Source: a virus. From it: 38,685 nucleotides of DNA. Location of the stretch: the IMG/VR virus record IMGVR_UViG_3300008267_000128, positions 1 to 38,685 of that record; one strand, 5' to 3'. The translations under genes were made by a program, and so were the position numbers. The notes beneath the pieces were generated by a model. It did no database searches. It was not told where the DNA came from and was given only the letters and a program-made list of their open reading frames with translations. Shown in pieces: positions 8,744 through 17,691 of this stretch (the stretch's first letter is position 1; each line of letters begins with the position of its first letter).

Positions 8744-9176
8744 AAGTCTTCCTTTTACGAGTAAGCCATTTGCACTCGTCTTTTGTCATACTGTAAATTA
8801 ATAAATCACCCAGAGGATGGGCATCTTTGAGGGTCGCCTCAAGTTTGAAACCTAGATGTTCATCTAAGCGTTGTGCTGCTGTGTTCGTTGAAGCCACAAA
8901 CCCAGTTATACGCTTACAGCGCAGTTGCTCGAATGGGTAGTAAAAAATGTACCACAGGAAGTCTCGTGTCATCCAGTGGGAACCTGGAACAGCTGCTATA
9001 TGAACATGAACATTTGCATGGTTAAAGTTATCATACATCGCAACTGCTTTTATTTCCCCAGCATCATCTGTAAGCCCAATTGTCTGCCCATCGGAGTCTC
9101 TCCAACAGCCTCCAACACCTTGCCTATCCAATAACCACTGCCCTAACCTTTGATTCTCATCAGTCACAATTCGCAT
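8730..9176 (-). CDS. GNAT-family N-acetyltransferase
   Basis: This 148-residue protein has the GNAT C-terminal half: a beta strand with CKRITGFVASTNTAAQRLDE (acetyl-CoA pyrophosphate-binding loop and helix), then HLGFKLEATL and a final beta strand. These are the motif A/B features of acyl-CoA N-acyltransferases. Such genes are common between the tail and internal protein genes of podoviruses, but their substrate (host protein, virion protein or small molecule) is not known. Its ATG directly abuts copy 2 of the 38-bp element, leaving no room for a normal ribosome site outside the element; GGGCGG in the element arm may serve. Confidence 0.85.
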   Translation of the reverse strand: MRIVTDENQRLGQWLLDRQGVGGCWRDSDGQTIGLTDDAGEIKAVAMYDNFNHANVHVHIAAVPGSHWMTRDFLWYIFYYPFEQLRCKRITGFVASTNTAAQRLDEHLGFKLEATLKDAHPLGDLLIYSMTKDECKWLTRKRKTYGRV

Positions 9177-9214
9177 AATCCGCCCGTATTACTCTGTTGT
9201 ATTCCGACCAGATT
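9177..9214. repeat. 38-bp bipartite element, copy 2
   Basis: Left arm AATCCGCCCGTATTAC, spacer TCTGTT, right arm GTATTCCGACCAGATT. On the minus strand it fills the entire gap between two genes: its right edge contributes to the TAA stop of the tail gene (9213-9215), and its left edge touches the ATG of the acetyltransferase (9176). Confidence 0.9.
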
Positions 9215-10763
9215 ATCCTAGCAAATTCCCAAGTCCTAATAAATAATCTGTAGCAAACCACTGAAAGGAAACATCCTTATCATTAATCTGCAGCAAAAGC
9301 GCAATACAATACCCTGGTTTTTGTGCTACTGTTCTCCACTGGTCGTCTGTAAAACTATCACCAACCCAATAAGACTGATCCCAAGTAGAAACGTCCCAAA
9401 GAGAAACTCCATTGGGGGTAGTAGAGGACTGAGAAATAACATCATAAACTTGAAAATTAGTGCTTAAAGCAAAACTGACGGAAAGTTTTTTCGACACATG
9501 GAAGTTTGGGCGTAGAAGTTTCACATGTTTCTGACGAATTCCATAACCAAAGTAGTTGAAAGCAGTTTTCACTTTCCCTACAATGTTATTTCCAAAATCA
9601 GACTGCCCTGTTAGTGCCTGCACAACAACAGCATTGCCCCCATAGTACAAATTCCCATTGAATTCAGCAAAACAGTTCGCAGGCATTCCAGTAAATTTAC
9701 TCCAAGCTCCTGTCAGGGTATTCATTACCATCTGAACCGTACCTGTTTGTGTACTATTAGGAATATTTAGGATCAGAACATCTTCTGGGGAATACCGCAA
9801 TAATTCCCAACCAAAAACCCCTTTAAAGGCCGTGGCTAAAGTGCTAATTTCCCCTCTGGTTTTATCCGAGAGGCTTGAGGTTCTGTCAATCGCTACTGAC
9901 TGAAGCAACTTAGAAACCGAAACAAGTCCCGATTCTGTAATAACAAGTAATTCCCCGCCTAAGCGGTAAAAACAATTCTTTCCAATTGGCTTTGGTAACT
10001 CGTAAACACCAACCATAGCCCAAGTTGCGGCATTGCTCGGATCAGTCCCCCTGTAAACAGCTAATTCCCCCTCGGAGGTAATAAATACCGCCAGATCATC
10101 AGAACCTGTACCATTATCAACTGTCCAACTGCCAATTGCCTGCAAAGCCCCACCTTTTGTGAAAAGTGCTCCGAGAGGGAATTCTGCAACTACCCCTTGC
10201 ACTGAATTCACAGGCAAATACCAAAAACTTAAAGTACCCTCTTCAGTGAAGAAGAGCCTGAAACTGTGCTGATGGATAGTATTCAGTAACTTTGAATCTG
10301 AAATTCCTGTAATGACTGAAGTTTGCCAGATTGTTCCATTATAGAACAGTGGGAGATCAACCCCATTCACCATCACAAGATAACGAATTCCAGCATTAGC
10401 TGAATTAACGCTAATCCACTTCCCATCAGTGCAAGCAATTTCAAGTGTAGCTACCCCTGCAACAGAGGTATTGTAAATTCCAAAAGAAGTTCCTGCAAAT
10501 AGTTTCCCCGAAGCCCCATTACGATAAGGGAGTAGAGACTCTACTTGAGCATTTGCAACTGGAATAGAACCATAACTCGCTTGTCCTGCCCTCAGTTCCA
10601 CCAAAACAGGTCTGCAAATAAAATTCTCAAGAATCAGTGCATCCTCTGGGCGCATTTTCGCCAAAGGGTCTCTGGAGTTCAACCCGCCAACAGGAGACTG
10701 CACCGTCTTTGGCACACTTAAAGCATTCGCCCTAGCATTCTTGCTGTTCAGTGGGCGTCTCAT
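9213..10763 (-). CDS. Tail hub/nozzle-like protein, probable beta-propeller (516 aa)
   Basis: The N-terminal segment PVGGLNSRDPLAKMRPEDAL followed by ILENFICRP is a motif of the podovirus tail-stabilising or nozzle family related to P22 gp10. The rest shows repeated blade-like beta motifs (GKLFAGTSFGIYNTSV, GELLVITESGLVSVS, NGNLYYGGNAVVVQAL). It would sit below the portal and adaptor and close the tail channel. The start chosen is the ATG at 10763, which overlaps the adaptor stop as ATGA; an in-phase TTG lies four codons upstream. Family assignment rests on motif and gene order. Confidence 0.75.
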   Translation of the reverse strand: MRRPLNSKNARANALSVPKTVQSPVGGLNSRDPLAKMRPEDALILENFICRPVLVELRAGQASYGSIPVANAQVESLLPYRNGASGKLFAGTSFGIYNTSVAGVATLEIACTDGKWISVNSANAGIRYLVMVNGVDLPLFYNGTIWQTSVITGISDSKLLNTIHQHSFRLFFTEEGTLSFWYLPVNSVQGVVAEFPLGALFTKGGALQAIGSWTVDNGTGSDDLAVFITSEGELAVYRGTDPSNAATWAMVGVYELPKPIGKNCFYRLGGELLVITESGLVSVSKLLQSVAIDRTSSLSDKTRGEISTLATAFKGVFGWELLRYSPEDVLILNIPNSTQTGTVQMVMNTLTGAWSKFTGMPANCFAEFNGNLYYGGNAVVVQALTGQSDFGNNIVGKVKTAFNYFGYGIRQKHVKLLRPNFHVSKKLSVSFALSTNFQVYDVISQSSTTPNGVSLWDVSTWDQSYWVGDSFTDDQWRTVAQKPGYCIALLLQINDKDVSFQWFATDYLLGLGNLLG

Positions 10764-11467
10764 CGGCCTGCCCAATTACCAAAAGGCACCACAACTCCAG
10801 GGGTCATACTCGTGCGAGAGGTGGCCATTGAGACCGCCTGTTTCGTCGCGGAACTAACAACCGCTTGCTTACACAAGTTTTCAAAAGTGCGGAAGTTCTC
10901 TGCATAGGCAAGCTCTTTCTCCGCTTTCCAACGCCAACGCAAATCTGCAAGGATAATGCTATCTGGAAGAATAGTAGTATCACTGTCCAATGTGAAGTAC
11001 TGCTTCGTGGAAAGATCCGCTGCGATTACTGCATTGTGACTCTTGTACTCAAAGCTGTAAGTAAGACTTGCTGGTCCAGCCGGAATGAACAGTAAATTTC
11101 CACCCACCTCACGAAACTGTACCAGAGCACTTGGAGTTCCCCAAATCCTTAGAGCCTGCGAATCCTGCGGACTGATTGAACCTGCTCCAATTAGTCTATT
11201 GGTATTGCTCCACAGCGTGTCCCCAATCAGTGAACGAAAACCTGGGGCTATCGTTGCCAATGCGCCTTGATTCTCTACTGAAGTTGAAACAAAAGTCGCC
11301 ACCTTTTCCAGTTGCGACCATGGCATTACTACCAGATTATCCAAACCTTCATTAATCAACGCTAACAGTTGAATCACCTGCGTATCAGTGCTACTGGACA
11401 CAGTCACAGGGACTGACAAACCAGTAGTCTTACAAAAAGTTTGAACAATCTGAAGTAATGTTTTCAT
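10760..11467 (-). CDS. Head-tail adaptor, gp4-like (235 aa)
   Basis: Begins with a helix (MKTLLQIVQTFCKTTGL), then ALINEGLDNLV, and later ADLRWRWKAEKELAYAENF. This pattern of terminal helices around a small beta domain with RIWG-type motif is typical of head-completion adaptors in P22/T7-like phages. The gene lies between capsid-region genes and the propeller-like tail protein, the expected adaptor position. It starts one base after the previous stop and overlaps the next gene by ATGA. No enzymatic residues are visible. Confidence 0.7.
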   Translation of the reverse strand: MKTLLQIVQTFCKTTGLSVPVTVSSSTDTQVIQLLALINEGLDNLVVMPWSQLEKVATFVSTSVENQGALATIAPGFRSLIGDTLWSNTNRLIGAGSISPQDSQALRIWGTPSALVQFREVGGNLLFIPAGPASLTYSFEYKSHNAVIAADLSTKQYFTLDSDTTILPDSIILADLRWRWKAEKELAYAENFRTFENLCKQAVVSSATKQAVSMATSRTSMTPGVVVPFGNWAGR

Positions 11468-11468
11468 A

Positions 11469-12101
11469 TTACAGTCTTTCTTCTAGCCCTGCTTTTACAG
11501 GAATAACTTTCACAGGGGAACTCGGTTGTACGAGTTTTTCCAGTGCAATCACTCGCTCTTCTAAACCCTCACGGCGCACTTCGGAAGCTTTGAACTTCTC
11601 AAGTAATGCCGCATTTTCCGCCATTAACTTACCTGGGCCATCAGAGGCTTGCAGGTACTTCATCGCACGCTGCTTCAACGCCAAGCCGCCCATGCCCAAG
11701 CCTCGAATTGCCTGATCATTTGCTTGGGCTAAATCTTCAATTGTGAGTATATGCAAACCTTTACAGGCCAGCAACTCGCCAGGAGTAATAATTGGCCAAT
11801 TTGCTAAAGCAGAGCCTTCAACTGGCACAGCTTCACCACGTTTCCAATGTTCATATGCTGAATGAAACTTCTCAGCCCAATCTGCAGGAAGTCGCTCTTC
11901 CCGCACTTGCTCATTCGTTTGCGCAAGCCATTCTTTGACAGGTTTTTCAACGCTATCCCTTGACCCTTGCGGAGTCAGCACTACATGGTCAATGTCTTGA
12001 AATACTGGGTGCCCAGCTTCAATACTCGCATTGCGGTCTTCTATTGCTCTGGCAATAAACCTCAGATGTGGCGGTCGCGCCTTCAATACACCGATTTCCA
12101 T
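11469..12101 (-). CDS. Head-region protein with helix-hairpin-helix-like segment and coiled coil (210 aa)
   Basis: The middle contains ITPGELLACKGLHILTIEDL followed by AQANDQAIRGLGMGG, a helix-hairpin-helix-like pattern. The C-terminal 50 residues (LMAENAALLEKFKASEVRRE) form a probable coiled coil. The N-terminal half has conserved-looking FIARAIEDRNASIEAGHPVF. Similar proteins occur just after the capsid genes of many podoviruses and siphoviruses, without known function. AAGGA lies six bases before the ATG. Confidence 0.6.
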   Translation of the reverse strand: MEIGVLKARPPHLRFIARAIEDRNASIEAGHPVFQDIDHVVLTPQGSRDSVEKPVKEWLAQTNEQVREERLPADWAEKFHSAYEHWKRGEAVPVEGSALANWPIITPGELLACKGLHILTIEDLAQANDQAIRGLGMGGLALKQRAMKYLQASDGPGKLMAENAALLEKFKASEVRREGLEERVIALEKLVQPSSPVKVIPVKAGLEERL

Positions 12102-12172
12102 TTTGATTCCTTAAAGATAAAAGTGCAAGGAGAGCGTATCCCCTCCCTGCGATTGTAAGGGAAAACCCCTTA

Positions 12173-12928
12173 TTAGGTAATTGCGCCTTGAGCGTAAGGG
12201 CGATTGAGGTAAGCAGTATTGTAGAAAATTACGCCGTTGTTTGGCGTCATCGTCACGTTACCAGTTACAGTCGCTGTATGCGCTACAGACACAGTAATAA
12301 TTTGCTCATTCGTGTCGATTGCTGTGATTTTATTCGCAGCAGCCAAACCAGTACCTGAGACAAATCCGCCAACAAACAGGCCATCGCAGTTATTCAATGC
12401 AACCTGGAAACCCCCAAGCGCACCAATACCCATTTGTGAGCCTTGAGCAACTTTCACAACTGTCGTGGAAGAGGCTCCCACAATACGACCACCGACTACT
12501 TGCTTTCCTGCTGCAACAGCACCACCTTGCCCAGCAGCTGCAATCCCGAAGGAGGTATCAGCAGCAACTGCGGCATTACAGGCTACAGGTGTTACGCCGG
12601 TAATTTGCAACCAACCATAACTGTTAGCCGCAGCCGAAGGCATAACGGCAACACCGAGGGGTTGAGCTAAGTTAGCCGTATTTGCAACTGCTGTTGCATT
12701 ATAGCGCCAGCGATTGTTAGTGCCATCAAAGGTTGGTGTAATTGCACACAGTGCCTTTTCTGGGGTGATCGCCGGGAAGAAGCAAAAGACAAATTCACCT
12801 CCTGAATAGTAAGGATCAACTGTGGCAAACATGGTGCCCATACCCTCATCAAGTACGGTGTCATTGGCATAGGTTTGGGCGATTGGGCGGCTTCCTACTA
12901 CTGGGATAAGTACTCTGTTTTTAGACAT
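12173..12928 (-). CDS. Capsid-associated (decoration-like) structural protein (251 aa)
   Basis: A Gly/Ala/Val/Thr-rich beta protein directly downstream of the major capsid gene. The part VAAGKQVVGGRIVGASSTTV resembles the repeating beta pattern of phage decoration or head-fibre proteins. A ribosome site AGGAG lies before the ATG, and copy 3 of the 38-bp element lies 29 bases upstream. The role is inferred from position and composition. Confidence 0.65.
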   Translation of the reverse strand: MSKNRVLIPVVGSRPIAQTYANDTVLDEGMGTMFATVDPYYSGGEFVFCFFPAITPEKALCAITPTFDGTNNRWRYNATAVANTANLAQPLGVAVMPSAAANSYGWLQITGVTPVACNAAVAADTSFGIAAAGQGGAVAAGKQVVGGRIVGASSTTVVKVAQGSQMGIGALGGFQVALNNCDGLFVGGFVSGTGLAAANKITAIDTNEQIITVSVAHTATVTGNVTMTPNNGVIFYNTAYLNRPYAQGAIT

Positions 12929-12957
12929 TTTGAAACTCCTGAAAACTTTTTAAAGGA

Positions 12958-12995
12958 AATCCGACCACTTTACCCTAGAGTAATACGATCGGATT
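12958..12995. repeat. 38-bp bipartite element, copy 3
   Basis: Left arm AATCCGACCACTTTAC, spacer CCTAGA, right arm GTAATACGATCGGATT. It occupies most of the gap between the major capsid gene and the decoration-like gene, upstream of the latter's ribosome site. Confidence 0.9.
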
Positions 12996-13009
12996 ACTGC
13001 TATGAAGGT

Positions 13010-13981
13010 TTAAGCCTTCAGGACACCCTGCAATGCCCGATTAGAGCATGTCAAGTTACCCATCCACAGAATTGGCACAACTGCGCCATCCTGGTTGAAC
13101 GGCTTCGCTTCTTCCAGTACCGTCAGATTTGCATCTTTGTGCACAGATAAACCGAGGTAGTCTGTGTTCAAGAAGTACATGTGATTTGCTGGGATGCCAG
13201 AGCCGCCGTCAAAAACGACATCAGCCCCTTTGTACTTCAACGCCATGAAACCGCCGTTAGCTTCTTCGCTTGACGTGTAGCGCTTGATTGAAGTTTGCGA
13301 TTGCTCGTAGAAGGAGAAGTAATTGTTATCAGTGATAATCATCGAAGGCCGATCATCACCGCGTGTCAACGCCAGCCACAGAGGAAGCATTAAAGATTCC
13401 ATTGTTGTTGGCCCTGGAACAATTGCGGCACCACCTTGCAATGGTGCAGCTGCTGATTGCACCTTATTACGCCAGAACGCCCACGCACTGGCGTCAATGC
13501 CGCCGACAGTGCCCAAACCGTTGTCGGCTACCAACGACTGTAGTCCACCAACTTGATTCGCCAAGGTGCCATCGCCATAAGCATCATAGCTAAAGTTATT
13601 CTTGAACGTGCGAATCGCGTTTTTGATCTTCGACTTTGCCAGTTTGATGATTTGGGAATCACCACTGTTAATGCGCAGTTGCAAGCCGGAGGAAACAACC
13701 GACAAAGCAATCTGGCGCCATTGGTATTCCGCCGCAGTGATTACATCGGATTCACTGACATCGAGAATGTCCAGACCAGTATAGCGTTGATACGTGGAGT
13801 TTGTGTTGTAGTCCAGGGACGTGACGATACTCAGGCCGCCATCAAGTTCTTCCGTATTCCCGCCTGAGGCGAGTTTTTTTAGAAAAGCATTGTTGTTACT
13901 GACATTATCTTTTACTTCTTTGTGATGCTTGCGGAAAGTGGTTGAAACCAATTCCGTAAAGGTTGCTGATGGGGTTGCCAT
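13010..13981 (-). CDS. Major capsid protein
   Basis: A 323-residue protein beginning MATPSATFTELVSTTFRKHH. It contains DVSESDVITAAEYQWRQIAL and DRPSMIITDNNYFSFYEQSQ, the style of phage major capsid proteins of the HK97-fold family that lack a long N-terminal delta domain. It follows a scaffold-like gene and has a strong ribosome site (AGGAG). Length and gene order support the call. It assembles the procapsid shell with the scaffold and portal. Confidence 0.85.
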   Translation of the reverse strand: MATPSATFTELVSTTFRKHHKEVKDNVSNNNAFLKKLASGGNTEELDGGLSIVTSLDYNTNSTYQRYTGLDILDVSESDVITAAEYQWRQIALSVVSSGLQLRINSGDSQIIKLAKSKIKNAIRTFKNNFSYDAYGDGTLANQVGGLQSLVADNGLGTVGGIDASAWAFWRNKVQSAAAPLQGGAAIVPGPTTMESLMLPLWLALTRGDDRPSMIITDNNYFSFYEQSQTSIKRYTSSEEANGGFMALKYKGADVVFDGGSGIPANHMYFLNTDYLGLSVHKDANLTVLEEAKPFNQDGAVVPILWMGNLTCSNRALQGVLKA

Positions 13982-13998
13982 GTTGTGTTACTCCTGAT

Positions 13999-15057
13999 TT
14001 AATTGGATCGGTTTTTGATTGCGGCAAGTGTTTCTGCCATTGTATCAGCCATCGTTCCCAGAGGTAAGGTCGCTGCACCCGCCTTCGGTTGGACTCGGAC
14101 ATTTGCTGCCATAGCATGCTTTGTCTCCGCAAGTTTCTTCGCCGCATCCGCACTTGCCTTAGCTTGATCAGCAGTTACCTGCTTCGCAATCTCTTGGGCG
14201 CGTGTTGCCGGATTTGACCAAACTGCAGTTTCATAGGCTTTTGCTAAGGACATTCCCCTGTCAATCATCAGCAACTTTGCCACTTCATCTGCAACTGCAT
14301 CAAAGTGGGGGTGGTTCAGATCTGAGGCGAAAGCATTCACTTCATTTTGCGTTTTCAGTTGAACTTCCTGATAGCGCGTTTGTTGTAGTGAGGACTGTCC
14401 TGCCCGCACCTGTGCTAATTCTTCTTGCAACATTTTGATCTGTGGGTCTATGTAAGCATCAGAAACACTCTCTGCTCCTTGCCCCATCAGATCGATCCCA
14501 AAGTCCCGAGCGAGTTCACGAAATGTCGCAGTTCTCTGCTCAAGGGAACCTGTTGTTAAGGTTTTTTGTACCTGCAGTAAGTTCTGCACGTTTTGCAATG
14601 GCTGAATCCCAGTTCCTTGTAGCAACTGACTGTATGGTGCGAGGATGTTTTGTACCGCAGTTCCAAATTGAGCAGTTTGCTTATATCCTTCAATTCCTTT
14701 GAACATTTCCTCTTCCCGGCGAGCGATTGCAGCTTTCGCACTCGGAGGAATTGCAGCCCAAGCAGCCGCTTCTTCTGGCTTCCAGGTCTTCGGGGCAATT
14801 GCTGTTGGATCACTGGGATCTGGCACCGCTGGAGTACTTGGTTTTGCGGCTGGTGATTCTGCTGCAGCAGGGGGGATTGCTTCTGCTGCTGGCTTTGCGG
14901 GTTCTTCCGATTTCCCAAATCCTAAGGAATTCCCGATAGCCCCAACAGCACTTTCAATGTCAAACTTCTCTGAAACCTGTCCAGTTCCAGTTGCTTGCCC
15001 ATTGCCCACACCACCTGATAAATCAGCCGTTCCGCTGTCCAAGACTGCATCTTCCAT
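13999..15057 (-). CDS. Scaffolding protein (352 aa)
   Basis: The N-terminal 100 residues are Pro/Ala/Glu-rich and disordered (AKPAAEAIPPAAAESPAAKP). The remainder is helical and charged, with EEEMFKGIEGYKQTAQFG and a later coiled-coil region, ending in a Lys/Arg-rich tail. This is the usual makeup of phage internal scaffolds, whose basic C-terminus binds the capsid protein. It lies immediately upstream of the major capsid gene, as expected, with an AAGGGG ribosome site. Confidence 0.75.
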   Translation of the reverse strand: MEDAVLDSGTADLSGGVGNGQATGTGQVSEKFDIESAVGAIGNSLGFGKSEEPAKPAAEAIPPAAAESPAAKPSTPAVPDPSDPTAIAPKTWKPEEAAAWAAIPPSAKAAIARREEEMFKGIEGYKQTAQFGTAVQNILAPYSQLLQGTGIQPLQNVQNLLQVQKTLTTGSLEQRTATFRELARDFGIDLMGQGAESVSDAYIDPQIKMLQEELAQVRAGQSSLQQTRYQEVQLKTQNEVNAFASDLNHPHFDAVADEVAKLLMIDRGMSLAKAYETAVWSNPATRAQEIAKQVTADQAKASADAAKKLAETKHAMAANVRVQPKAGAATLPLGTMADTMAETLAAIKNRSN

Positions 15058-15062
15058 TTCAA

Positions 15063-15410
15063 TTACCCCTTAAGTTCAGCGAAGACCGTTTCCACGCTGT
15101 GATCAATTTGCTTTTCAAACTTCTCATCAATTGCCTTTACCCGCTTTTGCATATCGGCTTGCTCCCCAGGTTCCAAAAGCCTACACCCAGTTCGCTTTAA
15201 GTCTTCTGCGGCTTCTTTTCTCCCTGTAATCCATTTACCACTGGCAGGGGACTCATACGCGGGATAGTCTATAGCAATCATTGGCTTCGAGATTATCTTT
15301 TGCGCCAGTTCCCCGCAAGTGTGGAGCTGAGGTTCGAGGTAATCAGTCATTTTTTTAAAGCTGTCGAACTTTACTTCACACTTTTTACAGTGATATTCAT
15401 AAATTGGCAT
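15063..15410 (-). CDS. FmdB-like zinc-ribbon protein
   Basis: This 115-residue protein starts MPIYEYHCKKC, the N-terminus of FmdB/CxxC_CxxC_SSSS regulatory proteins, with C8 and C11 as one zinc knuckle. The second knuckle is reduced to TCGE (C32), so zinc binding may be incomplete. The C-terminal half is charged and helical. FmdB-like genes occur often between portal and scaffold genes in podoviruses; the role is unknown. AGGAG lies seven bases before the ATG and the gene overlaps the portal end by 14 bases. Confidence 0.8.
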   Translation of the reverse strand: MPIYEYHCKKCEVKFDSFKKMTDYLEPQLHTCGELAQKIISKPMIAIDYPAYESPASGKWITGRKEAAEDLKRTGCRLLEPGEQADMQKRVKAIDEKFEKQIDHSVETVFAELKG

Positions 15411-17691
15411 TTGGAGTCTCCTGAGGAGTCATAGAAGCTGACAAAGTCTTTTGCTGCGCCAGAGCCATCTGCTGTTTAAACTTCTCCCGACTCACCAATG
15501 CTTTTTCCTGCTCTAACTGCATCTTGTTAGTATGTTCTGTCTGTGCGAATTCCATTTCCATCTGAGTTTTCCTCATTTCAGTCTCTGCCTGTGCAATAGC
15601 AAGTTTCCCTTCCTGCTCCGCAATTTGGGCCTCTTGCTGCATCTTCGCCATTTCCGCTTGGATTTTAGCTTGCTCCGCCTTTGCTTTCAACTCAATATTT
15701 GGATCAGGCGGTGGTGGTGCTGGTGGTTGTTCTGTTTCCGGGGGTTTCGGTGCCTGCATCTTTTCCAAATGCTCCTCCACCTCAGGCCCCATAGCCATCT
15801 TCCGCACAATTCCTAGCATCATAGACTTCGCCACTTCAAATGGCATAGTGCCATCAGCAATCATAGGTGCTACACCATTCAGGAACTGGCTCAGAGCATT
15901 AAGAAGCTCACCAATATTCTTTTGATCCTCCGCCATGTCGTCAGCAATTGTAGAATTAGTCTCGATGTCGATTCTAAATTCCATCATGGCATCGCTGCGC
16001 ATCATTTCAACAATAGCCTCCCAGGTAGGGGTAGCGAGGGTGTCTACTAACTCTTGTGGTGGCGGTTGTGGTGGTGGTGGTTGCTGCCCTGACTGCTGCG
16101 CCATCATTGTTTGCTGCTGTTGTTGCTGTTGCATTTGCGTCATCTGCAATTGTGCCTGCTGCTTTTGCGCCTCCGTAGTGTAAGGCAAACCCGTCATCTG
16201 CATGAAAGTCTCTTGAGAGAACTTTTGTCCTGCGATTTCAGCAATGATGCGAAGATTCCCTTTACACCAAGAAGAGACGAGTTTCTGCATGCTTTTCAAG
16301 CGTAGAGTCCCCCATTGATTCTTGATATTTTGTGCTGTTGCTGACTCACTAGCCACACTCGAACCCCGAAGGATGTCACTGATGCCAGTGATTTCATAAA
16401 TCACCTGTTTGATCTGCCCCCGCTGGGTATAGAGTTGTTGCAACACACTTACCAACTCCCCAAGTGGCATTAAAAAGATGGAATCTTTTAGCGTCTTTCC
16501 ATCCCCAAGGGAGAGTATGTTCTCAACCGGCACAAGAACACAATCATCAGATTTTACAATCGTAGCAATCTCAGTTAACTGAGAGTCATAGGCCCCCCGA
16601 ACCTTCAAAGCACTCATTACTGCTGTAATCCGTCTCGTAATGAGGTTCAATTCTTCCGCTTGCTCACGATACAAATTATAGATTGGCTGAGGGATTTGCG
16701 ATGAGAGCTTCTGTAAAAAGCGTAAGGGCTCTTCACAAGGAAAGAAACCTGTCAAGCCTAAAGGATCTGGCACGCGCTTCAATTCCCGTTCCTTCAACCC
16801 AGGACTAATAAAAGTTACTGTTTTCGAAGTCTTATCCCAGAGTTCATAGACAATTGCAACTTTACGAGTGTCTTTCGCCTTCTGCTGTTCAATTCCGCTA
16901 TCCTCTTGCAACTCAGCAGTTGTAACTGCTTTACTGATTTCTTCTCCGAAGTTCTCTTCCAACTCTTCAGTCGTCATGTGGTGCTCAAATGTCACCCAAG
17001 GAACTTGTTTCCAGCGTTGCGCATACCCACACAAGAACCTATCATAAGCAACAACCTCACCACAAATGCGCTCATTCTGCACACTTGGGAGGTTTGGGGC
17101 ATTCCCGATCGTATTACTATCGAGTACTCCGACCGGATTATCTTCGTCAGAATCCTCAGGTTCAAGGTCATTCTGGAGTGTGCCCCCTTCTGCTGGGGTA
17201 TTCCGAATCTCCTCAGGAGTCTCTGCGGTCTCTGTCTCAACTTCTGTATAATCTGCTGAATACTTCCAACGAACCACACCTTGCCCAGGTACCAGTGCAC
17301 TCAGAATCGCTGTATCTACCAGAGCGTCGAAGTTCTCTTCTGCCCCGCTATTTGAATCCATGCAGAACACAAGCGTCCGATTCATTGTCAACGCAACTGC
17401 TCCTGCCAGCGGATCTTTATCCTTAAACCTCTTCCCTACGGCAGGTCGTGGTGTATTATTATATAAAGCAGGCGCCAGTGTATCTGTATTGCTATATAGG
17501 ATGTTAAACGGACTGGCTTCCCGACGATAGCCTTCATACAGGTCAACGATTTTACTAGCATCAATCCTCCATTCTTTTTCTTTTGATTTTCTGGAATTGA
17601 TTTCCTGGAGCCAAGCTGTAACTTGTACCTCCGACAATTGCCCCTTTGAGGTTGAAGGCTTCATCATAGCTTCTAATTGGTTATTTTTCAT
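15397..17691 (-). CDS. Portal protein (764 aa)
   Basis: The large size, position just after the large terminase, and segments such as RREASPFNILYSNTDTLAPA, LVPGQGVVRWKY and QVIYEITGISDILRG match podovirus P22-type portal proteins, which form the dodecameric DNA entry ring. The C-terminal third is a long Gln/Pro-rich and Ala/Glu helical region (QMQQQQQQQT near residue 530; EMAKMQQEAQIAEQEGKLAI later), like the P22 barrel extension. Residues about 185-197, in an acidic loop, are encoded by copy 4 of the 38-bp element (NPVGVLDSNTIG). The start overlaps the terminase stop by ATGA. Confidence 0.9.
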   Translation of the reverse strand: MKNNQLEAMMKPSTSKGQLSEVQVTAWLQEINSRKSKEKEWRIDASKIVDLYEGYRREASPFNILYSNTDTLAPALYNNTPRPAVGKRFKDKDPLAGAVALTMNRTLVFCMDSNSGAEENFDALVDTAILSALVPGQGVVRWKYSADYTEVETETAETPEEIRNTPAEGGTLQNDLEPEDSDEDNPVGVLDSNTIGNAPNLPSVQNERICGEVVAYDRFLCGYAQRWKQVPWVTFEHHMTTEELEENFGEEISKAVTTAELQEDSGIEQQKAKDTRKVAIVYELWDKTSKTVTFISPGLKERELKRVPDPLGLTGFFPCEEPLRFLQKLSSQIPQPIYNLYREQAEELNLITRRITAVMSALKVRGAYDSQLTEIATIVKSDDCVLVPVENILSLGDGKTLKDSIFLMPLGELVSVLQQLYTQRGQIKQVIYEITGISDILRGSSVASESATAQNIKNQWGTLRLKSMQKLVSSWCKGNLRIIAEIAGQKFSQETFMQMTGLPYTTEAQKQQAQLQMTQMQQQQQQQTMMAQQSGQQPPPPQPPPQELVDTLATPTWEAIVEMMRSDAMMEFRIDIETNSTIADDMAEDQKNIGELLNALSQFLNGVAPMIADGTMPFEVAKSMMLGIVRKMAMGPEVEEHLEKMQAPKPPETEQPPAPPPPDPNIELKAKAEQAKIQAEMAKMQQEAQIAEQEGKLAIAQAETEMRKTQMEMEFAQTEHTNKMQLEQEKALVSREKFKQQMALAQQKTLSASMTPQETPNANL
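17102..17139. repeat. 38-bp bipartite element, copy 4 (inside portal gene)
   Basis: Left arm TTCCCGATCGTATTAC, spacer TATCGA, right arm GTACTCCGACCGGATT. It is read in frame on the minus strand as part of a portal loop, in the same frame as copy 1. Confidence 0.9.
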